36,987 nt of DNA from Desulfobulbaceae bacterium (lineage in GTDB: Bacteria; Desulfobacterota; Desulfobulbia; Desulfobulbales; Desulfobulbaceae), in contig JAFLKR010000077.1 of assembly GCA_019163135.1 (NCBI GenBank), forward strand, positions 1-36,987, given 5' to 3'. The notes below the pieces were generated by a model. That model was not told the origin of the DNA. It ran no database searches and saw nothing but the letters and a program-made list of their open reading frames with translations. Shown here piece after piece: positions 24,719 to 33,152 of this stretch. Positions within the stretch are counted from its first letter, which is position 1. The number at the start of each line of letters is the position of its first letter. A program made the position numbers and the translations under genes.

Positions 24719-25510
24719 TCAGGCAATCCGGGGGTAGCGGCGTTCCAACCCGTTGGCCAAAACCGACAGGGTGAGGGTGAGGCCAAGATAGAGGGCGGCC
24801 ACCACCAGCCAGATTTCAAAGGTGAGGAAGGTTTCTGCAATGATGGTCCGCCCCTCCATGGTGAGATCGTAGACCGCGATGGTACTCACCAAGGCGGAAT
24901 CCTTGATCAGCGAGACCGCCTGACTGGTCAGCGGCGGCAGGATGCGGCGGAGGGCCTGGGGCAGGATCACCCGGCCATAGGTCTGCGCGCGGCTTAAGCC
25001 CAGGCTGTGGCAGGCCTCCCACTGGCCGCGGCCGATGGATTCGATTCCGGCCCGGAAGATTTCGGAGGCATAGGCCCCCTCGAACAGGCTCAGCGCCAGG
25101 ACCGCGGTGGCAGTTCGACCGATATCGAAGATCGGGGCCATGACAAAATAGAGAAAAAAAAGCTGGACCAGCAGCGGGGTGTTACGGATCGACTCCAGAT
25201 AGAACCTCGCCAGCCCTCGGCCAATCAGGGAGGAGGAGAGCCGCAGCAACGCGGTCATCAGGCCGAGCACGCCGGCCAGCACCAGGCTGATGGCGGTAAT
25301 TTCCAGGGTCAGCGCCAATCCTTTGAGGAGCGGTCCCGGCAGAAACTGTCCATCAATCAAGGTATAAAAATAGCGCGGAACCTGCCGCCAGTGCCAGTTG
25401 TAGCCGAGTTGTTCGCTGCCCCGCAGGATCAACAGGACCGCCGCGGCGATGGTCAGGCCAAAACCGAGCAAATCCCTGATCTGGATAAAAACAGCGGAGC
25501 GGGTACGCAT
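24719..25510 (-). CDS. Polar amino-acid ABC transporter permease (second)
   Basis: A HisM/GlnP-type permease; the chosen start at 25510 (MRTRSAVFIQIRDLL) gives 263 residues. The frame continues to an ATG at 25627 (302 residues), but that extension is Pro/Arg-rich and unlike the family; neither start has a strong Shine-Dalgarno. About five transmembrane segments follow, with the EAA loop IESIGRGQWEACHSLGLSRAQTYGRVILPQALRRILPPLTSQ. It is the first gene of the operon permease-ATPase-binding protein-permease. It resembles its partner at 22142-23023 throughout, so the two look like paralogues in one heteromeric importer. Confidence 0.9.
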   Translation of the reverse strand: MRTRSAVFIQIRDLLGFGLTIAAAVLLILRGSEQLGYNWHWRQVPRYFYTLIDGQFLPGPLLKGLALTLEITAISLVLAGVLGLMTALLRLSSSLIGRGLARFYLESIRNTPLLVQLFFLYFVMAPIFDIGRTATAVLALSLFEGAYASEIFRAGIESIGRGQWEACHSLGLSRAQTYGRVILPQALRRILPPLTSQAVSLIKDSALVSTIAVYDLTMEGRTIIAETFLTFEIWLVVAALYLGLTLTLSVLANGLERRYPRIA

Positions 25511-25778
25511 GGTATCGATGGTTTGCGGAAAAATTTCAGGGGAAACTCGGATTCCGGCGGGTTGCGGCCTCCTGCTCTGCAAATCCCGGCCAGGCAACGG
25601 CAACCACTCCCCAGCCCCCGGATCCACCTGGATTTATACTCACTCTCTCCATCTTTTCAAGACCTTATTCCCGAAGGGGTAGATTAACCGTCGCCGCCGG
25701 CCCCTGCTATCTTCCTGTTGCCCTCGGGCCGCCCCTCGGGTAGATTAGCGCCATTATTCCTTCCTTTGATGGACATCC

Positions 25779-27425
25779 ATGGCCCCCTTGCTGCACATCG
25801 ACAACTTTTCGCTGACCTTCCTCGCCCACGGGCAGGAGGACGCCCCGCCCCCGGTGCTGGAAAATATCAACCTGCGCATTGAACCAGGCGAAACCCACGC
25901 CCTGGTCGGCGAATCCGGCTCCGGCAAGTCGGTGACCGCGCTCTCGATCCTCCGCCTGCTGGAAGAAACCAACCGGATTCAAAGCACCGGCTCGATCGTC
26001 TTTGCCGGCCAGGAAATCACCGCCCTGGACAAAAAGGCGATCCGAGCCATTCGCGGCAATCGCATCGCCATGATTTTCCAGGAGCCGATGACCGCGCTCA
26101 ACCCAGTCTACACCATCGGCAATCAGCTGATGGAGCCGCTCCTGCTCCACCAGGGACTGACCAAGGCCCAGGCGCATGAGCGGGCCCTGCAATTGCTGGT
26201 GCGGACCGGGATCGACAACCCGGAATACCGGATCAACTGCTATCCCCATCAACTCTCCGGCGGGCAGCGCCAACGGGTGATCATCGCCATGGCCCTGGCC
26301 TGCCGGCCGCAGCTGCTGATCGCCGACGAACCGACTACCGCGCTCGATGTCACCATCCAGGATCAGATCCTCCAGCTCATCAAAGATATTCAAGCCGAAT
26401 ACGGCATGGCGGTGCTGCTCATCACCCACGACCTGCCGATGGTCCGCAAGATCGCCGACACCGTCTCGATCATGCATCAGGGTCGGATCATCGAGCAAAA
26501 CACCATGGCTCAGCTCTTCGCCGATCCCATCGAAGCCTACACCCGACGCCTGCTGGCCGCCGTGCCCCGGGGCATCCAGCCGACGCGACCGGGCGGGCCG
26601 AAGCTGATCGAGTTCCAGGCGGTCACCTGCGCTTTTGCGATGAAATCGGCGTGGACCGATTTTCTGCAACGGAAGAACACCGTGATCAAGGCGGTCGATC
26701 AGGTCAGCCTCAGCCTTAACCAGGGGACGACACTCGGCCTGGTCGGCGAATCCGGCTCGGGCAAATCGACCCTGGCGCTGTGCCTACTCGGCCTGACCCG
26801 CTTTGAGGGCAAGGTCTGGTATTACCCCGGCACCGAAACCCATTGCCTCTCAGCGCTTACCAGCGCCCGCTTCCGCCCCCTGCGCAAAGAACTGCAGATC
26901 GTTTTTCAGGACCCTTTTTCGTCCCTGTCGCCCCGGATGACCGTGGAACAGATTATCGCCGAGGGCTTACAGGTCCACGGACTCGGCGGCACCAAGGCGG
27001 AGCGGCAGGCTCTGGTGGAACAGGCCCTGCTCGATGTCGAACTCGATCCGTCCACGGCCGGCCGCTTTCCCCACGAATTCTCCGGCGGCCAGCGCCAGCG
27101 GATCGCCATTGCCCGCGCCATCATCCTGCGCCCCAAGCTGCTGATCCTTGATGAACCCACCAGCGCGCTCGATATGACCATCCAAAAGCAGATCATCGAA
27201 TTGCTGCGCGACCTGCAGCAACGCTTTCAACTCACTTATATCTTCATCACCCACGACCTGCGGGTGGTGCGCTCGCTGGCCGATCAGTTGGCGGTCATGC
27301 GCCACGGCCGAATCGTGGAGAGCGGACCGGCGGCCGCCATCTTTGCCAATCCGCAGCAGGACTACACCCGACGGCTGTTTAACGCCGCCTTTGACGTTAC
27401 CGAACGCATGGAGAACCCCGCATGA
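25779..27425 (+). CDS. Double ABC ATPase of a peptide-type transporter (YejF-like)
   Basis: A 548-residue protein with two complete nucleotide-binding domains. First (about 5-260): Walker [10 protein letters not shown], signature [15 protein letters not shown], Walker [17 protein letters not shown], with the oligopeptide-type motif [15 protein letters not shown]. Second (about 285-540): Walker [28 protein letters not shown], signature [15 protein letters not shown], Walker [14 protein letters not shown]. This is the Dpp/Opp/YejF type. No permease or binding-protein gene for it is in the window, so they must be elsewhere or it is an orphan. GGGTAGATTA occurs twice upstream (25677-25686, 25738-25747). 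The downstream dsrE-like gene overlaps it by 4 bases (ATGA). Confidence 0.93.
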   Translation: MAPLLHIDNFSLTFLAHGQEDAPPPVLENINLRIEPGETHALVGESGSGKSVTALSILRLLEETNRIQSTGSIVFAGQEITALDKKAIRAIRGNRIAMIFQEPMTALNPVYTIGNQLMEPLLLHQGLTKAQAHERALQLLVRTGIDNPEYRINCYPHQLSGGQRQRVIIAMALACRPQLLIADEPTTALDVTIQDQILQLIKDIQAEYGMAVLLITHDLPMVRKIADTVSIMHQGRIIEQNTMAQLFADPIEAYTRRLLAAVPRGIQPTRPGGPKLIEFQAVTCAFAMKSAWTDFLQRKNTVIKAVDQVSLSLNQGTTLGLVGESGSGKSTLALCLLGLTRFEGKVWYYPGTETHCLSALTSARFRPLRKELQIVFQDPFSSLSPRMTVEQIIAEGLQVHGLGGTKAERQALVEQALLDVELDPSTAGRFPHEFSGGQRQRIAIARAIILRPKLLILDEPTSALDMTIQKQIIELLRDLQQRFQLTYIFITHDLRVVRSLADQLAVMRHGRIVESGPAAAIFANPQQDYTRRLFNAAFDVTERMENPA

Positions 27426-27772
27426 ACTACCGAGCCGTCTTTCACGTCGACCTCGACGACCCCAAAATTTTTGCCCTGGCCCTGGCCAATGTCGGCAACC
27501 TGCTCCGGGCCATTCCGGAGCGCCATTACGACCTTGTCATGGTCTTCAACGGCCCGGCGGTCAGCCTGCTGGAGACCGAGGAATGCGCCCCCTTCCTCGA
27601 AGAGATCTGGCAGCTGCAGCAGGCCAGGGTCTCATTCAAGGTCTGTCGCAATGCCCTCAACCGCTTGAATATCGACCCGGATAACCTCATCGAAGGGCTT
27701 GAAATCATCCCGGCCGGGGTGGTCACCCTGATTGAGCTGCAGCAGGATGGCTACGCCTACATCAAACCCTGA
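27422..27772 (+). CDS. DsrE-family protein
   Basis: A 116-residue protein with the single-domain DsrE-like fold: VFHVDLDDPKIFALALANVGNLL, then YDLVMVFNGPAVSLLETEECA, a cysteine in FKVCRNALNRLNIDPDNLIEG and an IIPAGVVTLIELQQDGYAYIKP ending, typical of the YchN/DUF1791 branch of this superfamily. Family members shuttle sulfur or act as small regulators; Cys in VCRN is the candidate active thiol. It starts inside the end of the ATPase gene (ATGA). Its last 19 bases, including the stop, are one copy of the direct repeat of the element that begins here, and its end once overlapped the start of uvrC. Confidence 0.85.
   Translation: MNYRAVFHVDLDDPKIFALALANVGNLLRAIPERHYDLVMVFNGPAVSLLETEECAPFLEEIWQLQQARVSFKVCRNALNRLNIDPDNLIEGLEIIPAGVVTLIELQQDGYAYIKP
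27754..27772. repeat. Left 19-bp direct repeat (att) of the uvrC element
   Basis: CGCCTACATCAAACCCTGA is identical to 33468-33486. It covers the last six codons of the dsrE-like gene. In another frame an ATG at 27747 opens ATPTSNP, the sequence that now begins uvrC 5.7 kb away. Confidence 0.9.
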
Positions 27773-27817
27773 CGGCGTTATATTTTATTGTTTAATTACA
27801 AATTTTTAAATGGTTTT

Positions 27818-28432
27818 TCACCCCTGCGCCAGCATGGGTTGATGTACTTTTGATGTACTTTCTTCCAAAGATGGCAGTGCTTGCATCGCTCTCTTGTTGT
27901 TGGTGATGAGTGTATGAATGTACCGCTGCGTGGTTAAAATGGATGCGTGGTGACACTTCCGCATGTTACCTGGCGTTGAGGGACAATAAATGGCCCTTTC
28001 ACGCTGCGGTTCAAATGAATCCTGACGCAGTGGTGGTGAAGATGCCCCTTCCTGTTCCAAGTGACTCACTTCTTCCGCAGAACAGTACTCGACCCCATAA
28101 CCTCCAAAGCGCAAGGCTCTGGCAATCGCCCTGGTCTCGGCCAACTCAAGTATTGCCGGTGCTATCTTGGCGTCACGTTCCACGCTGGCCATGCCCATCC
28201 CACAAAAACACCCTTTGGTAGTGGTGCAGACCGCTTTGACAACAGCCACGACCCCATCGTATTGAAAAACCTCGGTGCTGATATCGAAGGATTCATTTTG
28301 AAGATGAGCCAGCCGTAACCGGCCACCTACCTTGGGGAATTCGGATTCGATCCACTGCCCCGTCTTCTGGTTATAGTGCCGTAATGAAAGGATTTCCTCG
28401 GGCTTAAATTCACTTCCATTGACCTGTTGCAT
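27818..28432 (-). CDS. Rad52/Erf-like N-terminus fused to an integrase C-terminal remnant
   Basis: A 204-residue frame with a good AAGGAGG ribosome site before the ATG at 28432. Residues 1-130 look like a phage/plasmid single-strand-annealing or related protein: a beta-rich part (VVAVVKAVCTTTKGCFCGMGMAS) then ILELAETRAIARALRFGGYGVEYC, the helix and glycine turn seen in Erf/Rad52-type proteins. From about residue 160, HHASILTTQRYIHTLITNNK is the C-terminal catalytic end of a tyrosine recombinase with its tyrosine. No arginines of the active site remain, so recombinase activity is excluded. The fusion probably arose by deletion between two element genes. The N-terminal family call is by pattern only. 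Confidence 0.6.
   Translation of the reverse strand: MQQVNGSEFKPEEILSLRHYNQKTGQWIESEFPKVGGRLRLAHLQNESFDISTEVFQYDGVVAVVKAVCTTTKGCFCGMGMASVERDAKIAPAILELAETRAIARALRFGGYGVEYCSAEEVSHLEQEGASSPPLRQDSFEPQRERAIYCPSTPGNMRKCHHASILTTQRYIHTLITNNKRAMQALPSLEESTSKVHQPMLAQG
27841..27861. repeat. Left subterminal iteron pair
   Basis: Two tandem GATGTACTTT units one base apart, repeated exactly and in the same orientation at 33345-33365 (21 bases in all). They lie 68 bases inside the left att and overlap the 3' part of the integrase remnant, where arm-type sites are expected. Confidence 0.75.
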
Positions 28433-28774
28433 AGATAACCTCCTTTTGATGAATTTGAGTAAAACTCCAACGATAACAACTCATTCACCAAGAAAGACCA
28501 CTATAAACGGCCAATAATCAGCACGATTAAGCAGCCAACAACCAATGGCAATAACTACATTCAAGGGTGGCCGGGCTATAATAAATGTAAATCCCTACAG
28601 GTTGGCTGAAGGGTGTTTGTTGCCTACCAAGATAAACTATTGATTAAAAAACCTTTCGACCACCAACGTCGCAACGAATGCTTCCTGCTAACCAAATTTT
28701 AGGATAAGGGTAACTGTGCCGATAAATAGCTGAAAATCACAATAGGATTAGTTGAACTTTTCAAGGTGGCTCGG

Positions 28775-29200
28775 ATGAGAATTTGCGGTGTTGAGTTGAA
28801 GGGAAGCGAAGCTATATTCGCCCTCATCGAAGTAGTGAATGAGGAGATATCCCTCGTAGCCTGCCAGACTCGGAAAATCAAATTTGGCGACACTGCTGAG
28901 CAACAGTCAGCTCGTTTATTTTACGATGCCATCTGTGTGTTTATTCTCGAACATAAAATCGAACAGATCGGTATCAAACAGAGAGCCCCCAAAGGTCCGT
29001 TTGCTGGTGGACCGGTTACCTTCAAAATGGAGGGATTGTTTCAGCTCAATCCTCACGCTGCTATCCAGCTTTTTCCTGGTCCAACGATAGCTGCTGCAAC
29101 ACGTCGGCATGACTTCAAAGTTCCTGACCAACTAAATCAGTACCAGGCTGAAGCATATCTAACTGCCTGCTGTGCTGCGATGACATTGAATATAGTATGA
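28775..29200 (+). CDS. DUF3010-family protein
   Basis: A 141-residue protein starting MRICGVELKGSEAIFALIEV, the standard opening of DUF3010 proteins, with IKQRAPKGPFAGGPVTFKMEGLFQL in the middle and a QYQAEAYLTACCAA end. The ATG at 28775 has AAGGTGG five bases upstream; a GTG at 28766 is possible. The biochemical role of this family is unknown to me. Its stop overlaps the start of the RNase HI gene (ATGA), so the two are translated together, which suggests a link to nucleic-acid metabolism. The 342 bases upstream (28433-28774) hold no gene or repeat I can recognise, only AT-rich leader. Confidence 0.8.
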   Translation: MRICGVELKGSEAIFALIEVVNEEISLVACQTRKIKFGDTAEQQSARLFYDAICVFILEHKIEQIGIKQRAPKGPFAGGPVTFKMEGLFQLNPHAAIQLFPGPTIAAATRRHDFKVPDQLNQYQAEAYLTACCAAMTLNIV

Positions 29201-29694
29201 CTCTTAAACACGTTGAAATTTTTACTGATGGTGGATGCCTGGGCAATCCAGGACCGGGAGGGTATGGTGCAATACTGGCCTGTGGAGAGCATCGTAGGGA
29301 ACTTTCGGGCGGCTATAAACATACCACCAATAACCGAATGGAATTAATGGCCTGTATCATCGCTCTGGAGGCCCTGAAATTTAGATGCGCTGTAACCGTA
29401 TACAGTGACTCGAAATACATGGTTGATAGTGTGTCCAAAGGATGGGCCGTGAAATGGAAGCGTAATTACTGGAAACGTAGCGGTGGAGATAAGGCCGAGA
29501 ATATTGATTTGTGGGAGCGACTGTTGTCTGAAATCGAAAAGCACCAGGTCAAATTCCAGTGGGTGAAAGGTCATGATGGCCACGAGGAAAACGAGCGATG
29601 CGACCAACTTGCAACGGAAGCGGCTAATGGATCTGGGCTACTAGAAGACGCGGGGTATATCGCTCGGCATTCTCCTGTGCTCTCTATGATGTGA
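29197..29694 (+). CDS. rnhA: Ribonuclease HI
   Basis: A 165-residue enzyme that cuts the RNA strand of RNA-DNA hybrids. Catalytic residues are in place: D11 (IFTDGGCLGNPGPGG), E49 (NNRMEL), D71 (VYSDSKY) and D136 (NERCDQLA), with the flexible-loop histidine region GHDGHEEN. The basic handle VSKGWAVKWKRNYWKRSGG is present. An extension of about 15 residues follows the usual end (GLLEDAGYIARHSPVLSMM). Its ATG overlaps the DUF3010 stop. It lies inside the integrated element, so it may be an additional rather than the only RNase HI of the host. Confidence 0.94.
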   Translation: MTLKHVEIFTDGGCLGNPGPGGYGAILACGEHRRELSGGYKHTTNNRMELMACIIALEALKFRCAVTVYSDSKYMVDSVSKGWAVKWKRNYWKRSGGDKAENIDLWERLLSEIEKHQVKFQWVKGHDGHEENERCDQLATEAANGSGLLEDAGYIARHSPVLSMM

Positions 29695-29731
29695 TGGTCC
29701 TATTAATCGAGCCCTACAGTCCGCTATTAAC

Positions 29732-29869
29732 TTACTTGAGGCGAGCAAGCAATCTTCTTCCTTCCTGATACTCCTCAAGGCATTTTTGGAATTCTGCATT
29801 TTCCCGCAACTGCTTGGTAAAAGTTCCTGATTTGAGACCAAGCATTTTGGCCACGTGCGCCGCATTCAT
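29732..29869 (-). CDS. Small hypothetical protein with helix-turn-helix look
   Basis: A 45-residue frame: MNAAHVAKMLGLKSGTFTKQ then LRENAEFQKCLEEYQEGRRL and a short basic end. AHVAKMLGLKSGTFTKQL has the spacing of a helix-turn-helix. An AAAGGAG lies about 10 bases before the ATG. The open frame continues upstream without a start (HYAIRAIKESGE), so it may be the end of a gene truncated at its 5' side. It is convergent with RNase HI. Not recognised as a family. Confidence 0.45.
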   Translation of the reverse strand: MNAAHVAKMLGLKSGTFTKQLRENAEFQKCLEEYQEGRRLLARLK

Positions 29870-29953
29870 CTCGCCAGACTCCTTTATAGCCCTAATCGCG
29901 TAGTGGGTTCGGGTCTTTAGTAAAACAATTCGACATCATCGAAAGGAAAGATC

Positions 29954-30085
29954 ATGCAAGATTTGTCCGAGATACTCCTTGATGCAATTCGTCACGCAAC
30001 ATCGACCATTGGCGAATCAGCCGACAAGTCGGCATTTCAAACCAGCCTCGCCTCCATGCTGCGAGAAGTAATGAGGAAGTCATAA
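29954..30085 (+). CDS. Small hypothetical protein (43 aa)
   Basis: A 43-residue frame with GAAAGGAAAG before its ATG: MQDLSEILLDAIRHATSTIG, then ESADKSAFQTSLASMLREVM and RKS. It is predicted helical and amphipathic. Its stop is 3 bases before the next gene's ATG, so the two probably form one unit. Nothing in it points to a function. Confidence 0.5.
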   Translation: MQDLSEILLDAIRHATSTIGESADKSAFQTSLASMLREVMRKS

Positions 30086-30088
30086 AAA

Positions 30089-30568
30089 ATGGAAACCGAA
30101 GTGAAACACTTGGAAGATGAGCAACTCGCCAACGGCGTTGTGGTACGGTTTTATGATGAATCCCGCAGGGTGGCTGGTGATCGCTGGCAGGTTACAGTGC
30201 GCCACGATGTTGTGGTCTCGGTCCCTGAAACCTTTTGGAACCTGGTGAGTGGAGAGCCGGAAATGAATGAGGAGATCCGTGCCGCTTTAGGGGCAGAGAT
30301 TGTTCTTACCAGTGTCAATGAGCGGAATTTTATTTCAGTGGAGGAAAAGGAGGCGTTGGTTGCCGAAATAGTCAGCCGGACTCGGAAAAACATCTTTGGT
30401 TATCTCGCTGCTCCTGAATTTCCCGAGAGTTATTTTAAACGCCGTTTTAAGGAAGCACGCGAGGAAATTGAGCGGAAAAAGAGAGAGGCGTGGGTTCCGG
30501 ATAATGAAGATATAGAAGAGCCCGTTGATTTTTCCCATCTTTTTTCAGATGTGAAAAAGAGCGAATAA
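30089..30568 (+). CDS. Conserved-looking hypothetical protein
   Basis: A 159-residue soluble protein. The first half is beta-rich (VVVRFYDESRRVAGDRWQVT, VRHDVVVSVPETFWNL). The second half is charged and helical, with FPESYFKRRFKEAREEIERKKREA and an acidic end (DNEDIEEPVDFSHLFSDVKKSE). There are no Cys pairs, transmembrane segments or recognised motifs. It follows the 43-residue gene by 3 bases. It lies in the element among RNA-related genes, but I do not recognise a family and assign no function. The 286 bases after it are AT-rich leader for the RRM gene. Confidence 0.75.
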   Translation: METEVKHLEDEQLANGVVVRFYDESRRVAGDRWQVTVRHDVVVSVPETFWNLVSGEPEMNEEIRAALGAEIVLTSVNERNFISVEEKEALVAEIVSRTRKNIFGYLAAPEFPESYFKRRFKEAREEIERKKREAWVPDNEDIEEPVDFSHLFSDVKKSE

Positions 30569-30854
30569 TTCAAAAGCTATTATTACACACTTTCTCTCCG
30601 TCAGGCAGAACCCCGGTTTTTCCCTGTTGCCAGATGCTTCCCCGTGACCGGCAACTCACCCTATTTATATTATGTATAAGCGCTAAGCTATTCCAGAGTT
30701 CATATTGAGAATTATTATCTTGTAATATAAAAACATACAGTGTATAAAGGTAAGAATAATCAAATAGCATTTTCCTTTCCTGATATCTTATGCTTCAATT
30801 TCTTATCCTTCGATACCATAAAAGTTTTTTGCTCATTACACTTGGAGAATAAGC

Positions 30855-31121
30855 ATGAAACTTTTTGTTGGTGGCCTTCCTTACAATATCGTTGAATCTG
30901 AACTTTCTGAACTATTTGGCAAATTTGGCAGTGTAGTCACCGCCAAGCTTGTTGTCGATCAAGTCTCTAGGGAATCTAAAGGTTTCGGCTTTGTTGAGAT
31001 GTCTAGCCGGTCAGAAGGTCACAGGGCGATGGATGGATTAAATGGCAAAGAATACAATCATCGTACGCTAGTCTGCAATGAAGCCAAGCCGCCGGTTAAA
31101 AAAGGCCAGCGCCGCAGATAA
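30855..31121 (+). CDS. RRM-type RNA-binding protein
   Basis: An 88-residue single RNA-recognition-motif protein. RNP2 is KLFVGGLPY at residues 2-10 and RNP1 is KGFGFVEM in SRESKGFGFVEMSSRSEGHR; both carry the aromatic residues that stack on RNA. A short basic tail (KPPVKKGQRRR) would add affinity. Such one-domain proteins occur in cyanobacteria and deltaproteobacteria, often cold-induced. A TTGGAGAA site precedes the ATG at 30855. Next come a DEAD-box helicase and a cold-shock protein, a coherent set for unfolding RNA. Confidence 0.95.
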   Translation: MKLFVGGLPYNIVESELSELFGKFGSVVTAKLVVDQVSRESKGFGFVEMSSRSEGHRAMDGLNGKEYNHRTLVCNEAKPPVKKGQRRR

Positions 31122-31241
31122 CCTATTCCCCATCTTCCTTTCCAAACTTTTCAATCTAATTACGTGCCTATCAGGCATTGGACTGATAAACGCTTTCAAG
31201 TCGATTTTTTATTGATCGGTTGTCGCGTATGCATGCCCTTT

Positions 31242-31264
31242 CTGCTGAAGTAACAGCAGGTTTT
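31242..31264 (+). other. Weak hairpin followed by T-rich DNA in the helicase leader
   Basis: CTGCTG (31242-31247) and CAGCAG (31254-31259) form a 6-bp stem, then GTTTTACTTATTTTTT. It lies 110 bases before the helicase gene and could be an end for the RRM transcript or an attenuator. The remaining leader 31122-31372 has no gene. Confidence 0.35.
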
Positions 31265-31372
31265 ACTTATTTTTTAGCGATTAACAACGATTCGCCGCCA
31301 GAGATTCTGCGTTGCGACAATGTGCAATGAACTGATCATGGATGCAAGAGCCGTATAATTGCAGGAGTAGTA

Positions 31373-32641
31373 ATGAGTTTTAACGATTTCCATTTTAACA
31401 ACCACATTTCCCAAGCTATCCTAAAGTGTGGTTTTACCGCACCAACACCCATTCAGAAACAGGCGATAGCTCCTATTCTTGAACGGCGTGACCTTTTGGG
31501 CTTGGCGCAGACCGGAACCGGGAAGACCGCAGCATTTATTTTGCCGACCGTGCAGCATCTCATGACAACCTCCGGAAAACAAGTCAGAGTCTTGATTGTT
31601 GCTCCGACCAGAGAGTTGGCGGAACAGATCAATGATTTCACCAAGACAATCATTCAGGGGACCCCTTTAAGGAGCATGGCGATCTACGGGGGGGTCAGCA
31701 AACAAGTCCAGATTACCAGAATTCGTAACGGCGTCGATATTGTCGTTGCCTGTCCAGGGCGTCTGTTAGATATTCTTAACGATAAGGCGATCAATTTAAG
31801 TCATGTTGAGACGTTGATCCTTGATGAGGCCGATCACATGTTCGACAAGGGATTCCTTCCTGATATCCGTAGAATATTGCGACTGCTTCCCAAAGAAAGA
31901 CAATCACTTGTTTTCTCAGCAACCATGCCGGGGGAAATTAGACATCTTGCCGAAGATATCTTGAACAATCCAGTGGCGGTGCAGATCAACCACACCCGAT
32001 CAATCAAGAGTGTATCCCACCAAGTGTATGCGATTGGACAAGGACAGAAAACTGAACTGCTCTTGCACCTGTTGAGGCTTGAGAATATGAAAACTACCTT
32101 GGTCTTTACCCGTACCAAGCACAAGGCAAAGAGCCTGGCTATGAAATTAGCGCAATCTGGTTTCAGAGCCACCTCATTGCAGGGAAATCTTTCGCAGAAC
32201 AAACGACAGGAGGCGCTTGACGGCTTTAAGGACGGCACCTTCAAGATCCTCGTGGCTACCGATATTGCCGCGCGGGGGATTGATGTCACCGGTATTTCCC
32301 ATGTCATCAACTATGACATGCCGGATACAGCGGAGGCCTACATTCACCGCACAGGTAGAACCGGCAGGGCTGCCTGCACAGGCGAGGCCCTAAACTTTGC
32401 TACGCTAGAGGATACTCGGATGATCCGATCCATTGAGCAATCCCTTGATGGAAAAATGCAGCGTCAACCCGTTGATCCTACTGTGCTTGCTTCCCGGCAC
32501 GCCGAACCGGATCCCCGCTCGGACGAACGCAATAGAAAGCCTGTCGGCAACAAGACAAGAACCGCATCAGGCTCACAACGTCCGCGCAACCGCTCATCCG
32601 CATCCGGTGTTTTCAATTCCTCCGGACGATCCAAACAATGA
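31373..32641 (+). CDS. DEAD-box RNA helicase, RhlE type
   Basis: A 422-residue ATP-dependent RNA helicase. In order: Q motif (FTAPTPIQKQAI), motif I AQTGTGKT, Ia PTRELAEQ, II DEAD, III SAT, IV LVFTRTKHKA, V ATDIAARGIDV and VI HRTGRTGR. The C-terminal tail (about 370-422) is basic and rich in Arg, Ser and Asn, as in RhlE proteins that use it to bind RNA. GCAGGAG precedes the ATG by 5 bases. It should remodel structured RNA, for example in ribosome assembly or RNA decay at low temperature. It lies between the RRM and cold-shock genes within the element. Confidence 0.95.
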   Translation: MSFNDFHFNNHISQAILKCGFTAPTPIQKQAIAPILERRDLLGLAQTGTGKTAAFILPTVQHLMTTSGKQVRVLIVAPTRELAEQINDFTKTIIQGTPLRSMAIYGGVSKQVQITRIRNGVDIVVACPGRLLDILNDKAINLSHVETLILDEADHMFDKGFLPDIRRILRLLPKERQSLVFSATMPGEIRHLAEDILNNPVAVQINHTRSIKSVSHQVYAIGQGQKTELLLHLLRLENMKTTLVFTRTKHKAKSLAMKLAQSGFRATSLQGNLSQNKRQEALDGFKDGTFKILVATDIAARGIDVTGISHVINYDMPDTAEAYIHRTGRTGRAACTGEALNFATLEDTRMIRSIEQSLDGKMQRQPVDPTVLASRHAEPDPRSDERNRKPVGNKTRTASGSQRPRNRSSASGVFNSSGRSKQ

Positions 32642-32701
32642 GCTGAGCTTGAAACAAACACATATTACCGCATGATCATTTTGATAAAGCGGTGTATTAC
32701 C

Positions 32702-32752
32702 GATGGCCCCAAAGTGGGTGCCATCCACCCTACTGTGCGACAAGTGCGCACA
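32702..32752 (+). promoter_or_regulatory. Two hairpins in the cold-shock gene leader
   Basis: GATGGCCCC and GGGTGCCATC (32702-32725) pair with one bulge around AAAGT; TGTGCG and CGCACA (32734-32752) pair around a 7-base loop. They end 8 bases before the Shine-Dalgarno of the cold-shock gene. Cold-shock leaders are often structured and temperature-responsive; that role here is inferred. The first hairpin has no T-tract, so it is not a clear helicase terminator. Confidence 0.45.
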
Positions 32753-32772
32753 ACGAAAAAGGAGTAGTTACA

Positions 32773-32973
32773 ATGGCTGAAGGAACTGTAAAATGGTTTA
32801 ATGATTCTAAGGGTTTTGGCTTTATCGAGCAAGATGGTGGCAAGGATGTATTCGTACATCATTCCGCTATCCAGGCTGACGGGTTCAAATCTCTCCAGGA
32901 GGGAGAACGCGTAAAGTTCAATGTGGAAGATGGCGCCAAAGGCCCGTCGGCTACAAATGTTGTAAAAGCCTGA
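32773..32973 (+). CDS. Cold-shock protein (CspA family)
   Basis: A 66-residue single cold-shock domain that binds single-stranded RNA and DNA. RNP1 KGFGFIEQ and RNP2 DVFVHHSAI are intact, with [20 protein letters not shown] as the start and [13 protein letters not shown] as the end. The frame extends upstream to 32692, but the ATG at 32773 with AAAAAGGAG is the normal start. A strong terminator follows 23 bases after the stop. It closes the RNA-handling gene set of the element. Confidence 0.96.
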   Translation: MAEGTVKWFNDSKGFGFIEQDGGKDVFVHHSAIQADGFKSLQEGERVKFNVEDGAKGPSATNVVKA

Positions 32974-32996
32974 TCTTTAAATCTGTCGTCATATAA

Positions 32997-33023
32997 AAAC
33001 CCCGCCTTGTGCGGGGTTTGTTG
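32997..33023 (+). terminator. Intrinsic terminator of the cold-shock gene
   Basis: AAACCCCGC (32997-33005) pairs with GCGGGGTTT (33011-33019) around CTTGT, followed by a T-rich TGTTGTTTG. Its A-rich 5' side may give some activity in the other direction. Confidence 0.9.
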
Positions 33024-33152
33024 TTTGTACATTGTCCAGCCTGTCACACTCTCTCTCCGCTGCTTACGTACACATTGCCATAAATCCACCTATAAATTCC
33101 GTTTCAACCTGCCCCTCCCCTCACCTTCTCTTCGTTTAATATGGAGGAAAAA

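Noticed and set aside
25677-25747. GGGTAGATTA repeated twice before the YejF-like gene
   Set aside because: Ten bases twice at 61-base spacing is too little to claim an operator; kept only as a note in the gene entry.
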